Positions 8,179 through 19,019 of a DNA stretch of 64,000 bases are shown piece after piece. A program made the position numbers and the translations under genes. Below the pieces are notes generated by a model. That model saw only the letters and a list, made by a program, of their open reading frames with translations. It ran no database searches and was not told the DNA's origin. This DNA comes from Candidatus Acidulodesulfobacterium acidiphilum (GTDB lineage Bacteria > SZUA-79 > Acidulodesulfobacterales > Acidulodesulfobacteraceae), in contig SHMQ01000012.1 in NCBI GenBank assembly GCA_008534395.1, positions 3,824 through 67,823 of the forward strand, given 5' to 3'. How positions within the stretch are numbered: position 1 is the first letter of the stretch; every line of letters begins with the position of its first letter.

Positions 8179-10215
8179 ATGAAAAAAGCGAGTTTATTAG
8201 CTTATATATTGTTTGCCGTCGTCCTGCTTAACTGTTGTTTTTCAGATTATGCTTTTTCTTTTGTCGATTATTTAAGTAAAAATTCAAAACCTTATCTCAA
8301 TTACAATAACGAAGGCGTTTTTAAAAAAGCTTTTAACAGTTTTGTTTCCGGCAGATATAAAACTGCTGCTGGAGAATTTTGGCTTTATTTGCACAGGGGA
8401 GGTAAAACGCTCGGTAATTTTGCGCTTTATTATCAGGGGTTGTCTTTTATCAATCTTAAAGAATACGGAAAAGCGGATTATGTTCTAATGAAACTATCAA
8501 TTTCTTATCCTAATTTCGTTTTTTATAAAAACACTATTTTTTATTTGGCTATATCTGAAGAAAAAACGGGAAACTATGTTTCAGAAATATCCCATTTTAA
8601 ATATATTATTGCACGTTCAAAAAAATCGTCCGTACGTTCTTTTGCAATGTACGATGTATATAAAGCATATGCGAAGCTGAAAGATTATAAGCTTGCGGAT
8701 AAATATTTAAAGCGGCTTTATATAGATTACCCTTACTTTTGCAAAATTCATCATATAAAAATAAAAAATGCTTTTTTAAATTTATCCGAAAAAATTAAAC
8801 GTGGAGAAGATTTATATTATGATTCCTATTATACAGAATCTATTGCCATACTAAAGACGGTCGCTTTAAAAGACAAAAAAGCAAAATTAATCATTTTGAA
8901 AGATTTGATGAATATTAAAAGTTCTTTGTTTTTAGATAAAGTTGATAAATGTTTAAAATACGAAAAAAATAAATCATGCTATGAATATTACGGAGTAAAA
9001 AATTTAAAAATACTAGATTTGAAAGCCCGTTATTATTACATTAGCGGGCAAACTCAAAAAACGTTTTTAATTTTAAACTCTATATCGGAGAAATATGGAT
9101 TTCTTAACCGAAGGCTTAAAAATATTTACGGGAATATTTTGTGGAGTCGCATTTTAAACGATCTGAAATCAGGGGAATTATTGAGCGCGGCAAAAAGGCT
9201 TAAGTCTTTTTTTATTATAGACGATTCCGTAAACCAAAACACGGCAAGATTTCTATTCTGGTACGGCATTATACTTGAAAAATTAGGCTATAAAAAAAGA
9301 GCCCTTTTTTATTTTAATTTGATAAGAGCTTCGAGGATTTTAAGGTATTCTTATTACGGTATTATGTCGGACATATTTGTCAGCAGAATAACCGGCGCCG
9401 CAGATTACTCTTCGGAAGTCTTGAACAATGGCGATATCCGCAGTTATAGCATTGTATCTTTGAAATATGCATCCGAATTTAAAAAAGCAATAAATAATAA
9501 TTATGCCTTAAATTTAAGATTTAAGAGATTAAAAGCGCTTTTGAATCTAAATATTTATTCTCTTTCTTATATAGAACTGCGGAAAATAGCGTTAATGAAT
9601 GATAATAATAAAAATTTCGACGTTTTTTTGATATATTTACTTTATAAAAAAGGATATTACGGGTCGGCCATTAACATTGCTTTCACTTTAATTTTTAAAA
9701 ATGACGATTATAGGCAATTGCTCTTAAATAAAAAATTTTTAGAAATTCTTTATCCAAAGCCTTATTACGGCTATGTAGAAAAATACTCTTCAAAGTACGG
9801 TATCCCGGTAGATTTAATATACGGCATAATGAGGCAGGAAAGCCTTTATAATCCCATATGTTATTCCGGCGCAAACGCAATAGGTCTTATGCAGATTATT
9901 CCGTCCACCGGTTACTATATAGCAAGCCATACCGGCTGCTATAATTTTAATCCTTCCATGCTATACAGCAAGCATATAAATATAAGTTTCGGCTCATATT
10001 ATTTGAAGACCCTTCTCGATCAGTTTAACGGAAAAAAATATCTTGCCATAGCTTCTTATAATGCAGGACCGGGAGCCGTTTCATACTGGAAAAACAATCT
10101 TTTAAAAAATGATGCAATGCCTCTTTTTATAGAACTTATACCGTTTAATCAAACAAGGACTTACGTTAAAAGAGTTTTGGCAAATTATTATGTTTATAAT
10201 TTTCTTTATAATTAA
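8179..10215 (+). CDS. Soluble-type lytic murein transglycosylase
   Basis: Periplasmic enzyme that cleaves the MurNAc-GlcNAc bond of peptidoglycan with 1,6-anhydro product formation. It has a signal peptide (residues 1-26), about 500 residues of alpha-helical repeats rich in Tyr and Lys, as in Slt70 superhelices, and a C-terminal SLT domain. In that domain YGIPVDLIYGIMRQESLYNP has the catalytic Glu, followed by GANAIGLMQIIPSTG and YLAIASYNAGPGAVSYW. At 678 residues it is near Slt70 size. It follows dapF by two bases, consistent with a wall-related operon. The LLNC in the signal region is a poor lipobox, so cleavage by signal peptidase I is more likely. Confidence 0.93.
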   Translation: MKKASLLAYILFAVVLLNCCFSDYAFSFVDYLSKNSKPYLNYNNEGVFKKAFNSFVSGRYKTAAGEFWLYLHRGGKTLGNFALYYQGLSFINLKEYGKADYVLMKLSISYPNFVFYKNTIFYLAISEEKTGNYVSEISHFKYIIARSKKSSVRSFAMYDVYKAYAKLKDYKLADKYLKRLYIDYPYFCKIHHIKIKNAFLNLSEKIKRGEDLYYDSYYTESIAILKTVALKDKKAKLIILKDLMNIKSSLFLDKVDKCLKYEKNKSCYEYYGVKNLKILDLKARYYYISGQTQKTFLILNSISEKYGFLNRRLKNIYGNILWSRILNDLKSGELLSAAKRLKSFFIIDDSVNQNTARFLFWYGIILEKLGYKKRALFYFNLIRASRILRYSYYGIMSDIFVSRITGAADYSSEVLNNGDIRSYSIVSLKYASEFKKAINNNYALNLRFKRLKALLNLNIYSLSYIELRKIALMNDNNKNFDVFLIYLLYKKGYYGSAINIAFTLIFKNDDYRQLLLNKKFLEILYPKPYYGYVEKYSSKYGIPVDLIYGIMRQESLYNPICYSGANAIGLMQIIPSTGYYIASHTGCYNFNPSMLYSKHINISFGSYYLKTLLDQFNGKKYLAIASYNAGPGAVSYWKNNLLKNDAMPLFIELIPFNQTRTYVKRVLANYYVYNFLYN

Positions 10216-12276
<2,061 letters not shown>

Positions 12277-12339
12277 AATAACTTAGCAAAATATTTGAAT
12301 CGAGCAAATAAATTTAAACTTTTAATAACGGGTGTATTT

Positions 12340-13746
12340 ATGTCAAAGTTAAAGTATTATGTTTTAGCGATGTTTTTTTTATGTTTAACCGTTTTTATCA
12401 ATACGTCTTCGGCGCATGCATTTCTTACTCCCAGACTGACAAGGAACATACCGGTAGGCAATATGCCTTACGGAGTTTCTTTTTCTTCTAACGGAAATTA
12501 TGCCCTCGTGACCAATGCCGACGACGATACGGTATCCGTAGTGAGTATGGCCACTAAAGGGGTCGTAGCTGCAATAAAGGTCGGAGTCCATCCGACAGGG
12601 GTCGCTATTGCCCCTTCGCTGACTTTTGCTTATGTTTCAAATACGGCTTCCGGCAACGTAAGCCTTTTAAATATGTCGACATTAACTAAAGCTTTAAATA
12701 TCCATACCGGAGGAACGCCCTTAAATATAGTTTTTACGCATGACTCCAGATACGCGTTCGTAACGAATATACACGATAACGACGTAGACGTTATAAATAC
12801 CGTTCAAAATGCCGTTATCAAGAGAATAAGAGTCGGAAAAGAACCTCAGGGAATCGCAATTTCTCCGAACGGAAAGATAATAATAGTAACTAATGCCGGC
12901 GGTTCGTCTATTTCGATAATAAACGTATCTACATTTTCGGTTGTAAGAAATATACATACCGGATTGAATCCTACTTCCGTTGCTTTTTCTCCGTCGGGGG
13001 CACCGGTAAAATATTTTTATGTGGCATCTGGCAAGAAAAATAAAATTTACGTATATAACGAAAAGAATTTTGCGCTGGTCAAAAAAATTAAGACATTGTC
13101 CGATCCTTCATCCGTAGCTTTAACTCCAGACGGAATGATGCTATTTGTAGTAAATTATCAAAATATGGCAGTTACTATATATAATGCCGTTCATTTTAAT
13201 CATATCAAAACTATTAATATGCCTTCCGGGCCTATAAATGTATCTGTCGCTCCGGACGGCAGCGCAGCTTTGGTAACGGTAACCCGTGCGGCAAGCGCGG
13301 CTTTTATAAGGATAAAGAAGACGAATACCGTTTACGCTAAGATAGCCCCGCCTTCTCCCGTGACTGTAAGTACTCCCGTTTCAGGAGTTCCCGGTCAAAC
13401 GCCTACAGAAGCTGCGGCTGCTATAACGGCCCCTGCTCCTGCTCCGGTTTATACGACGCCTCCGTCAAATTACGTTCCTAAGCCTTTTGGGAAACTTGCT
13501 ACGGTTTATACAGGCAAAGGGCCGACTGCGGAAGCTATTACTCCGGACGGAAGATATCTTTACGTTATAAATACTCAGGCATCTACATTAAGTATAATAA
13601 ATATTGCAAAAGATGAAGTCGTTAAAACCATTAAAGTAGGAAATTATCCGTCCGCCGTCAGAATCTCGCCGGAAGGGCATTACTGTTTCGTCGTTAATTC
13701 TGGTTCTAATACCGTAACTATAATCTCTACGGGAAATTACTATTGA
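12340..13746 (+). CDS. Secreted YVTN-family beta-propeller protein
   Basis: Exported repeat protein of the YncE/YVTN type, function unknown. The ATG at 12340 is chosen over an in-frame TTG at 12295, because it places a signal peptide (YYVLAMFFLCLTVFINTSSAHA) at the very N-terminus. Repeats of the form A.V.N.....V.VI...T..V...I.VG..P.G.A.SP.G cover about residues 30-330. A Pro/Ala/Thr-rich linker follows (about residues 335-385), then one more repeat block with a final NSGSNTVTIIST strand. The propeller may close through the linker. The stop overlaps the next start by four bases, suggesting coupling with the UbiB-type kinase. Confidence 0.85.
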   Translation: MSKLKYYVLAMFFLCLTVFINTSSAHAFLTPRLTRNIPVGNMPYGVSFSSNGNYALVTNADDDTVSVVSMATKGVVAAIKVGVHPTGVAIAPSLTFAYVSNTASGNVSLLNMSTLTKALNIHTGGTPLNIVFTHDSRYAFVTNIHDNDVDVINTVQNAVIKRIRVGKEPQGIAISPNGKIIIVTNAGGSSISIINVSTFSVVRNIHTGLNPTSVAFSPSGAPVKYFYVASGKKNKIYVYNEKNFALVKKIKTLSDPSSVALTPDGMMLFVVNYQNMAVTIYNAVHFNHIKTINMPSGPINVSVAPDGSAALVTVTRAASAAFIRIKKTNTVYAKIAPPSPVTVSTPVSGVPGQTPTEAAAAITAPAPAPVYTTPPSNYVPKPFGKLATVYTGKGPTAEAITPDGRYLYVINTQASTLSIINIAKDEVVKTIKVGNYPSAVRISPEGHYCFVVNSGSNTVTIISTGNYY

Positions 13747-15392
13747 TTAAAAGAAATCTTTATATATTTTTTAAAGCTTTACCGTTTATCTTATTTATAC
13801 TATTTACTCAAAAAAGGTTTGTTATTTTTGGAGGCAGGCGGACTTTAAGTCAAAAATACCACTTAAAGTCCGCGAAATGGCTGACACGCATAATTGCTTC
13901 ATTAGGTCCTACCTTTATTAAACTGGCTCAGGTTATATCCACGAGAGCCGACTTTTTACCTTCTGCTTATTTAGAAGCCTTATCGACCTTGCAAGATGAA
14001 GTTCCGCCCGTTTCGTTTATTAAAATTAAACCTATAATTGAAAAAGATTTCGGAAAAAATATTGACGAAATATTTGAAAAATTTAACGAGAAACCTCTCG
14101 CGGCGGCATCCGTAGCGCAGGTTTATTCCGCTGTTTATAATGGTAAAGACGTTATAGTAAAAGTAATAAGACCTGATATAGAAAAAAATGTTTCGATAGA
14201 TATAAAAACCTTAAGGAGCGTTTTAAATCTGTTGAAAATTTTTTTTCCGCAGAATAAATCTATTCATTCTATCTCGACGGTTTTAAGGGAGTTTAGCGTT
14301 ACTATTTACGAAGAAATGGATTTAAAACATGAAGCAAAAAATATAAAAGAATTTAAGAAGATAGAAAAAGAATTAGGTTTTATCATAATACCAAAAACAT
14401 ATTCCGAATTAACTTCAAAAAATGTTTTGGTTATGGATTTTCATATAGGCACTAAAATAACCAACTTTAAGAAAATTAGGGAATTCGGTCTCGAACCTAA
14501 ATCAATAATAGATAAACTTATAGAATTTTATATTTATCAGGCATTAGTGTCTGGAATAGTTCATGCCGACCCGCATCCAGGCAATATTCTGGTTAATGAA
14601 GAAGGCAAAATAGTTATGCTGGACTTTGGACTCGTCATTCATATGACGGAAGATACTAAGGAAAATCTTATTAAAGCCGTCCTTGCCGGAGTCAGGGAAG
14701 ATATTCCCGGAATAATCGATGCATATTATGCGCTCGGTATTATAAACAAAGAAGTTTCGCGCCAGCTTTTAGAAAGTATGGCGGCTAAACTATACAAAGT
14801 TTTAAGCCAAAAAGATATTTCCGGCAAAAAGATACAAGTTATAATAACCGAAATAATGAAGAGTTTTTATGCTTTTCCATTTGAACTTCCGCAAAACCTA
14901 GTGTATATCTTTAAAACGGCGGCTCTGCTTGAAGGCATAGGGACTGCCTATAATCCTTCTTACAACTTAGTAAAGGATATTATTCCGGTAGCCAAAAGAT
15001 ATATAAAACAAACCGAACTCGGAAAAACTTTTTCCCCGATATCTTTTATTAAAAACGGATTTAACCAGATTAAAGAATTTTTTAACGACACAAGAAGGCT
15101 TATGCATGCCGCCTATTCCGAAAATTTCAGGGTTAAAATACATCCTACCAATATATCGGCTCTCGAGAATTTTTTAATACATGTAATAAAAAGATTGATT
15201 GCCGCAGTTACCGGAGGATTTATAGGAATAATTTCCGCGCTTATATTTATCGAATATAAAAATATTTATCTGCTTATAGCCGGTTTAATAGTTTCTGCCT
15301 TTATAGTATTCTTGTCGATAGCATTTCCTATAAAAACGACTTACGGTTATTCGACCCTCCTCGACGTATTCAGGCATGGAAACGACGAATAA
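13743..15392 (+). CDS. ubiB: UbiB/AarF (ABC1)-family atypical kinase
   Basis: Membrane-associated atypical kinase or ATPase of the family needed for quinone biosynthesis. It starts at a TTG that overlaps the upstream stop. It has the Ala-rich nucleotide loop EKPLAAASVAQVYSA, the catalytic HADPHPGNILV and the metal motif MLDFGLV. The N-terminal KxGQ signature appears as K60-L-A62-Q63 in LGPTFIKLAQVISTR, so the Gly is replaced by Ala. Two C-terminal helices (AAVTGGFIGIISALIFI and LLIAGLIVSAFIVFLSI) provide the membrane anchor. Length 549 is typical. Whether it serves ubiquinone or menaquinone cannot be decided because no other quinone genes are nearby. Confidence 0.9.
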   Translation: MIKRNLYIFFKALPFILFILFTQKRFVIFGGRRTLSQKYHLKSAKWLTRIIASLGPTFIKLAQVISTRADFLPSAYLEALSTLQDEVPPVSFIKIKPIIEKDFGKNIDEIFEKFNEKPLAAASVAQVYSAVYNGKDVIVKVIRPDIEKNVSIDIKTLRSVLNLLKIFFPQNKSIHSISTVLREFSVTIYEEMDLKHEAKNIKEFKKIEKELGFIIIPKTYSELTSKNVLVMDFHIGTKITNFKKIREFGLEPKSIIDKLIEFYIYQALVSGIVHADPHPGNILVNEEGKIVMLDFGLVIHMTEDTKENLIKAVLAGVREDIPGIIDAYYALGIINKEVSRQLLESMAAKLYKVLSQKDISGKKIQVIITEIMKSFYAFPFELPQNLVYIFKTAALLEGIGTAYNPSYNLVKDIIPVAKRYIKQTELGKTFSPISFIKNGFNQIKEFFNDTRRLMHAAYSENFRVKIHPTNISALENFLIHVIKRLIAAVTGGFIGIISALIFIEYKNIYLLIAGLIVSAFIVFLSIAFPIKTTYGYSTLLDVFRHGNDE

Positions 15393-15482
15393 ATTATTTA
15401 AAGTCGTGTGTGTTATTAATCATTTTAAAAATATTTTATGCAGGTTTTTTAAATAATTTTATATAATATTAGAATTAGAAAT

Positions 15483-16997
15483 ATGATAAATGAAAATCAA
15501 GTTAAAAATTTAGGAGTTATTATTTTAGCGGGGGGCTTGGGGACAAGGATGAAATCCGAAAATCCTAAGGCGCTTTCCGGTTTGCTTGAAAATCCGCTAA
15601 TATTTTATGCTATAAAATCGTTAATAGACGCCGGTGAAAAATTTAATAGCGAATCTTTCGACGAATATAGCGAAAACTTTGGCGGCATAAAAGCTAAAAT
15701 AGATAGAATAATAACCGTGATAGGACATAAAGGAGATTTGGTAAGGCAATATATAGAAAATGAAGCAAGATTCAAAGCGAAAAATATTTTGTTCGAATTT
15801 GCCGTTCAAGAGCAATATCTAGGAACCGGAGATGCAGTCAAAAAAGGGCTGGAAGTTTTTAAGGACGATGAAAAAGAAACGGACGTAATTATTTTGCCTT
15901 GCGATATGCCGTTAATAACCGACGAAACTTTTGCAGAAACAGTAAAATTTCATATATCTAATAATGCCGACTTAACGGTTATGTCGGTCGATGTCAAAAA
16001 TCCATATTCATACGGTAGAATTTTGAGGGATAAAAATGGTCGTGTGGAAAAAATAATAGAAGAGAAAGAATTATGCGATTATCCTAAAAAAACCGCTCTT
16101 ATAAAAGAAATTAATTCGGGAGTTTACATCGTAAAACTAAATCTTTTAAAGCAGTTTATTAACGAAATTAAACCTAATAACAGAAAAAAAGAGTTTTATT
16201 TTACCGATATAGTCGATATATTTTATGGTGCAGGATTAAAAACTTTATGTTTTAAAGCGGGCGACGAGGAAGAATGCGCAGGCGTTAACTCTAAATACGA
16301 TCTTCTTAATGCGCAAAAGATAATGCAGAAAAGACTTATTAAAAATCTTATCGAAAAAGGCGTCGATTTTATATCCGACGAAAATATTTATATAGGTTAT
16401 AACGTTGAAATAGGCGAGGCATCGATTGTTTATCCTGACGTTTTTATTTCCGGAAAGACTAATATAATGAAAAATGTGGTTTTAGAAAAAGGATGCGTAA
16501 TAAAAAATTCTCATATCATGGATAATGCTACTATAAAGAGCTACAGCGTTATAGAAAATGCGGTCATAATGAATAATGCGCAAATAGGCCCTTTTGCAAG
16601 AATAAGACCGGAAACAAAAATATCAGAAGGCGCAAAAATAGGCAATTTCGTAGAGATTAAAAAATCTTCTATAGGCAGAAACTCCAAAGCGTCCCATCTT
16701 AGCTACATTGGAGATTCCGTTATAGGCGAAAACGTTAATATAGGCGCAGGCGTCATAACATGCAATTACGACGGAGAAAAAAAGCATATTACGGAGATTG
16801 AAGACGGATGTTTTATAGGCTCGGATTCTCAGCTTGTCGCGCCTGTCAAGGTCGGTAAAAATTCATACGTCGGTTCGGGAACTACAGTAACTAAAAGCGT
16901 TCCCGAAGGCGCGCTTGCAATTTCCAGAGCGCCTCAAAAAAATATCGAAGGCTGGGTTTTGAGAAAACAAGCTGGAAAAAAGACTGAAAAAGACTGA
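15483..16997 (+). CDS. glmU: Bifunctional UDP-N-acetylglucosamine pyrophosphorylase / glucosamine-1-phosphate N-acetyltransferase
   Basis: Makes UDP-GlcNAc for peptidoglycan and LPS. The N-terminal uridylyltransferase domain starts with VIILAGGLGTRMKS..PKAL and contains EQYLGTGDAV and the metal site LPCDMPLI. The C-terminal left-handed beta helix shows hexapeptide repeats (VIENAVIMNNAQIGPFARIR) and the acetyltransferase signature SYIGDSVIGENVNIGAG followed by CNYDG. It has 504 residues against about 455 usually; the extra length includes a charged insertion near residues 47-70. glmS follows 77 bp downstream, so the two consecutive steps of the pathway are clustered. Confidence 0.96.
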   Translation: MINENQVKNLGVIILAGGLGTRMKSENPKALSGLLENPLIFYAIKSLIDAGEKFNSESFDEYSENFGGIKAKIDRIITVIGHKGDLVRQYIENEARFKAKNILFEFAVQEQYLGTGDAVKKGLEVFKDDEKETDVIILPCDMPLITDETFAETVKFHISNNADLTVMSVDVKNPYSYGRILRDKNGRVEKIIEEKELCDYPKKTALIKEINSGVYIVKLNLLKQFINEIKPNNRKKEFYFTDIVDIFYGAGLKTLCFKAGDEEECAGVNSKYDLLNAQKIMQKRLIKNLIEKGVDFISDENIYIGYNVEIGEASIVYPDVFISGKTNIMKNVVLEKGCVIKNSHIMDNATIKSYSVIENAVIMNNAQIGPFARIRPETKISEGAKIGNFVEIKKSSIGRNSKASHLSYIGDSVIGENVNIGAGVITCNYDGEKKHITEIEDGCFIGSDSQLVAPVKVGKNSYVGSGTTVTKSVPEGALAISRAPQKNIEGWVLRKQAGKKTEKD

Positions 16998-17074
16998 AAA
17001 TTTTAAAAATAAAACTTTAAAACTTGAACAATATTTCTTTAATTTAAAAAATAAAAAAAGGGAGACTTAAGGGT

Positions 17075-19009
17075 ATGTGCGGTATAATAGGTTTTTCAGG
17101 CGACGGCAATGTCCGTTCCAAGCAGGGAAACTGCGAAAGTTCCGTAGATATAGTTTTAAACGGACTTAAAAGCTTGGAATACAGGGGGTACGATTCTTCA
17201 GGCGTTGCATATTACGATGAAACAGACGATAAAATAAAATCTATTAAAAAATCAGGCAAACTCGTTAATCTTTCGGCCGAGTTAAGCTGTATTAAACCCG
17301 TTAAATCCAGTATTGCGATAGGCCATATTAGGTGGGCTACGCACGGCAGACCTACCGACGATAATGCCCATCCCCATTTAGACTGTTCCGGAAATATAGC
17401 TATAGTGCATAACGGAATAATAGAAAATTATCTAGTTTTAAAAAATAAACTTATAGGTAAAGGACATAAATTTATTACTCCTACCGATTCCGAAGTAATT
17501 GCCCACTTAATAGAAGATTATATAAAAAGCGGAGCTAAAACTTTTTACGAAGCCGTCAGGCTTGCTTCGCTGGATCTTTCGGGCGCTTTTGCTTTTTTGG
17601 CGATGAATGCCGATGAAAAAAGCATATGCGCCGTAAAATATGGACCGCCTTTAGTTATGGTGAATAAAGATAAAGAAATTTATTTTGCAAGCGACGTTTC
17701 GCCTCTTATTCAGTATTCCGACGAAGTTATATATTTAAAAAATTCAGAAATAGCATATTTTAAAGACGGCTTGCTTAAATTGACGGATTTTAAAGGCAAA
17801 CCGTTAAATAAAACCGTTACGAAAATAGACTGGGATGCGTCGAGAGCGGTTAAAACCGGCTTTTCTCATTTTATGCAGAAAGAAATATTCGAACAGCCTT
17901 CATGTCTTTTGGATGCTTTTTCTTCCCGCATAATTTCGGTAAAGAACGACGGCTCAGCCGTCGATTCAAATAAATCGGATTCCTTCTTTTCCGGATTTAA
18001 AATTATGCTGGAAGACGTAAGATTGACAAAGAAAGATATCGATAAAGCAGGCAGAATAATTATTACGGCTTGCGGCTCTTCTTATTACGCCGGTCTTGTA
18101 ATCAAATATATTACCGAAACGCTTTGCGGTATTCCCGTAATAGTCGAATACGGTTCCGAATTTAGATATGAAAATTTTCCCGTTTCAAAAAACGATATTT
18201 TTATCGGTATTTCACAATCCGGCGAAACTGCCGACACTAACAGCGCTCTTGAGATTGCAAAAGAAAAAAAAGCAGGCATACTTTCCATAACTAACGTTCC
18301 CGGTTCGCAGATAACTACAATGTCGGACAAAGGAGTAATATATACGCACGCCGGTCCAGAGATAGGCGTAGCTTCTACTAAAGCATTTACGACTCAGATA
18401 ATGTGCGGCTTGCTTTTGGCTTTGCACATTAAAGAGATTAAAGATACTGCTTCCGTTGCAAGAAAAAATTTGAACGGAGTTAATTTTTTAGAGGAAATAG
18501 TGAATCTTCCAAAGAAAGCGGAGCAAATTTTATTTTTAAACGATTCGATAAAAGAAATAGCAAAACAATATTATAAAAATACAAATTTTTTATATCTCGG
18601 CAGAGGAATATTATATCCGATAGCTCTTGAAGGCGCTTTAAAATTAAAAGAAATTTCATATATTCATGCGGAAGGTTATCCTGCCGGAGAAATGAAGCAC
18701 GGACCTATAGCTTTAGTCGATGAAAACATGCCGGTGCTGTTTCTTCTGTCCAATAATATGCTTGCGCCTAAAACAATATCTAATATAGAAGAAATAAAGG
18801 CCAGAGGCGGTAAAGTCATAGCGGTGGCTGATTACGAACCGGATATAGACGGGATATCTGATCTTATTAAAATACCGGCGTCTGCCGAAGTTCTCAGCCC
18901 AATTCTTTATACTATTCCGCTGCAAATTCTGGCATATCATATAGCCGCACTGAAAGGCACCGACATAGACCAGCCGAGAAACCTTGCAAAAAGCGTGACC
19001 GTGGAGTAG
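17075..19009 (+). CDS. glmS: Glutamine-fructose-6-phosphate aminotransferase (isomerizing)
   Basis: First committed step of amino-sugar synthesis: fructose-6-phosphate plus glutamine to glucosamine-6-phosphate. The N-terminal glutamine amidohydrolase domain begins MCGIIGFSG with nucleophile Cys2, and has GHIRWATHGRPTD. Two SIS domains follow (ACGSSYYAG, ISQSGETADT, then LGRGILYPIALEGALKLKE), ending in the canonical DQPRNLAKSVTVE. At 644 residues it is longer than the usual 610, with extra residues near the N-terminus and in the interdomain linker before the first SIS domain. An AGGGAG ribosome site precedes the ATG. I see no glmS ribozyme in the short leader. Confidence 0.97.
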   Translation: MCGIIGFSGDGNVRSKQGNCESSVDIVLNGLKSLEYRGYDSSGVAYYDETDDKIKSIKKSGKLVNLSAELSCIKPVKSSIAIGHIRWATHGRPTDDNAHPHLDCSGNIAIVHNGIIENYLVLKNKLIGKGHKFITPTDSEVIAHLIEDYIKSGAKTFYEAVRLASLDLSGAFAFLAMNADEKSICAVKYGPPLVMVNKDKEIYFASDVSPLIQYSDEVIYLKNSEIAYFKDGLLKLTDFKGKPLNKTVTKIDWDASRAVKTGFSHFMQKEIFEQPSCLLDAFSSRIISVKNDGSAVDSNKSDSFFSGFKIMLEDVRLTKKDIDKAGRIIITACGSSYYAGLVIKYITETLCGIPVIVEYGSEFRYENFPVSKNDIFIGISQSGETADTNSALEIAKEKKAGILSITNVPGSQITTMSDKGVIYTHAGPEIGVASTKAFTTQIMCGLLLALHIKEIKDTASVARKNLNGVNFLEEIVNLPKKAEQILFLNDSIKEIAKQYYKNTNFLYLGRGILYPIALEGALKLKEISYIHAEGYPAGEMKHGPIALVDENMPVLFLLSNNMLAPKTISNIEEIKARGGKVIAVADYEPDIDGISDLIKIPASAEVLSPILYTIPLQILAYHIAALKGTDIDQPRNLAKSVTVE

Positions 19010-19019
19010 AATATTAATC

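Noticed and set aside
16998-17074. glmS ribozyme/riboswitch in the leader
   Set aside because: The gap is only 77 bases, AT-rich and without the conserved ribozyme core.
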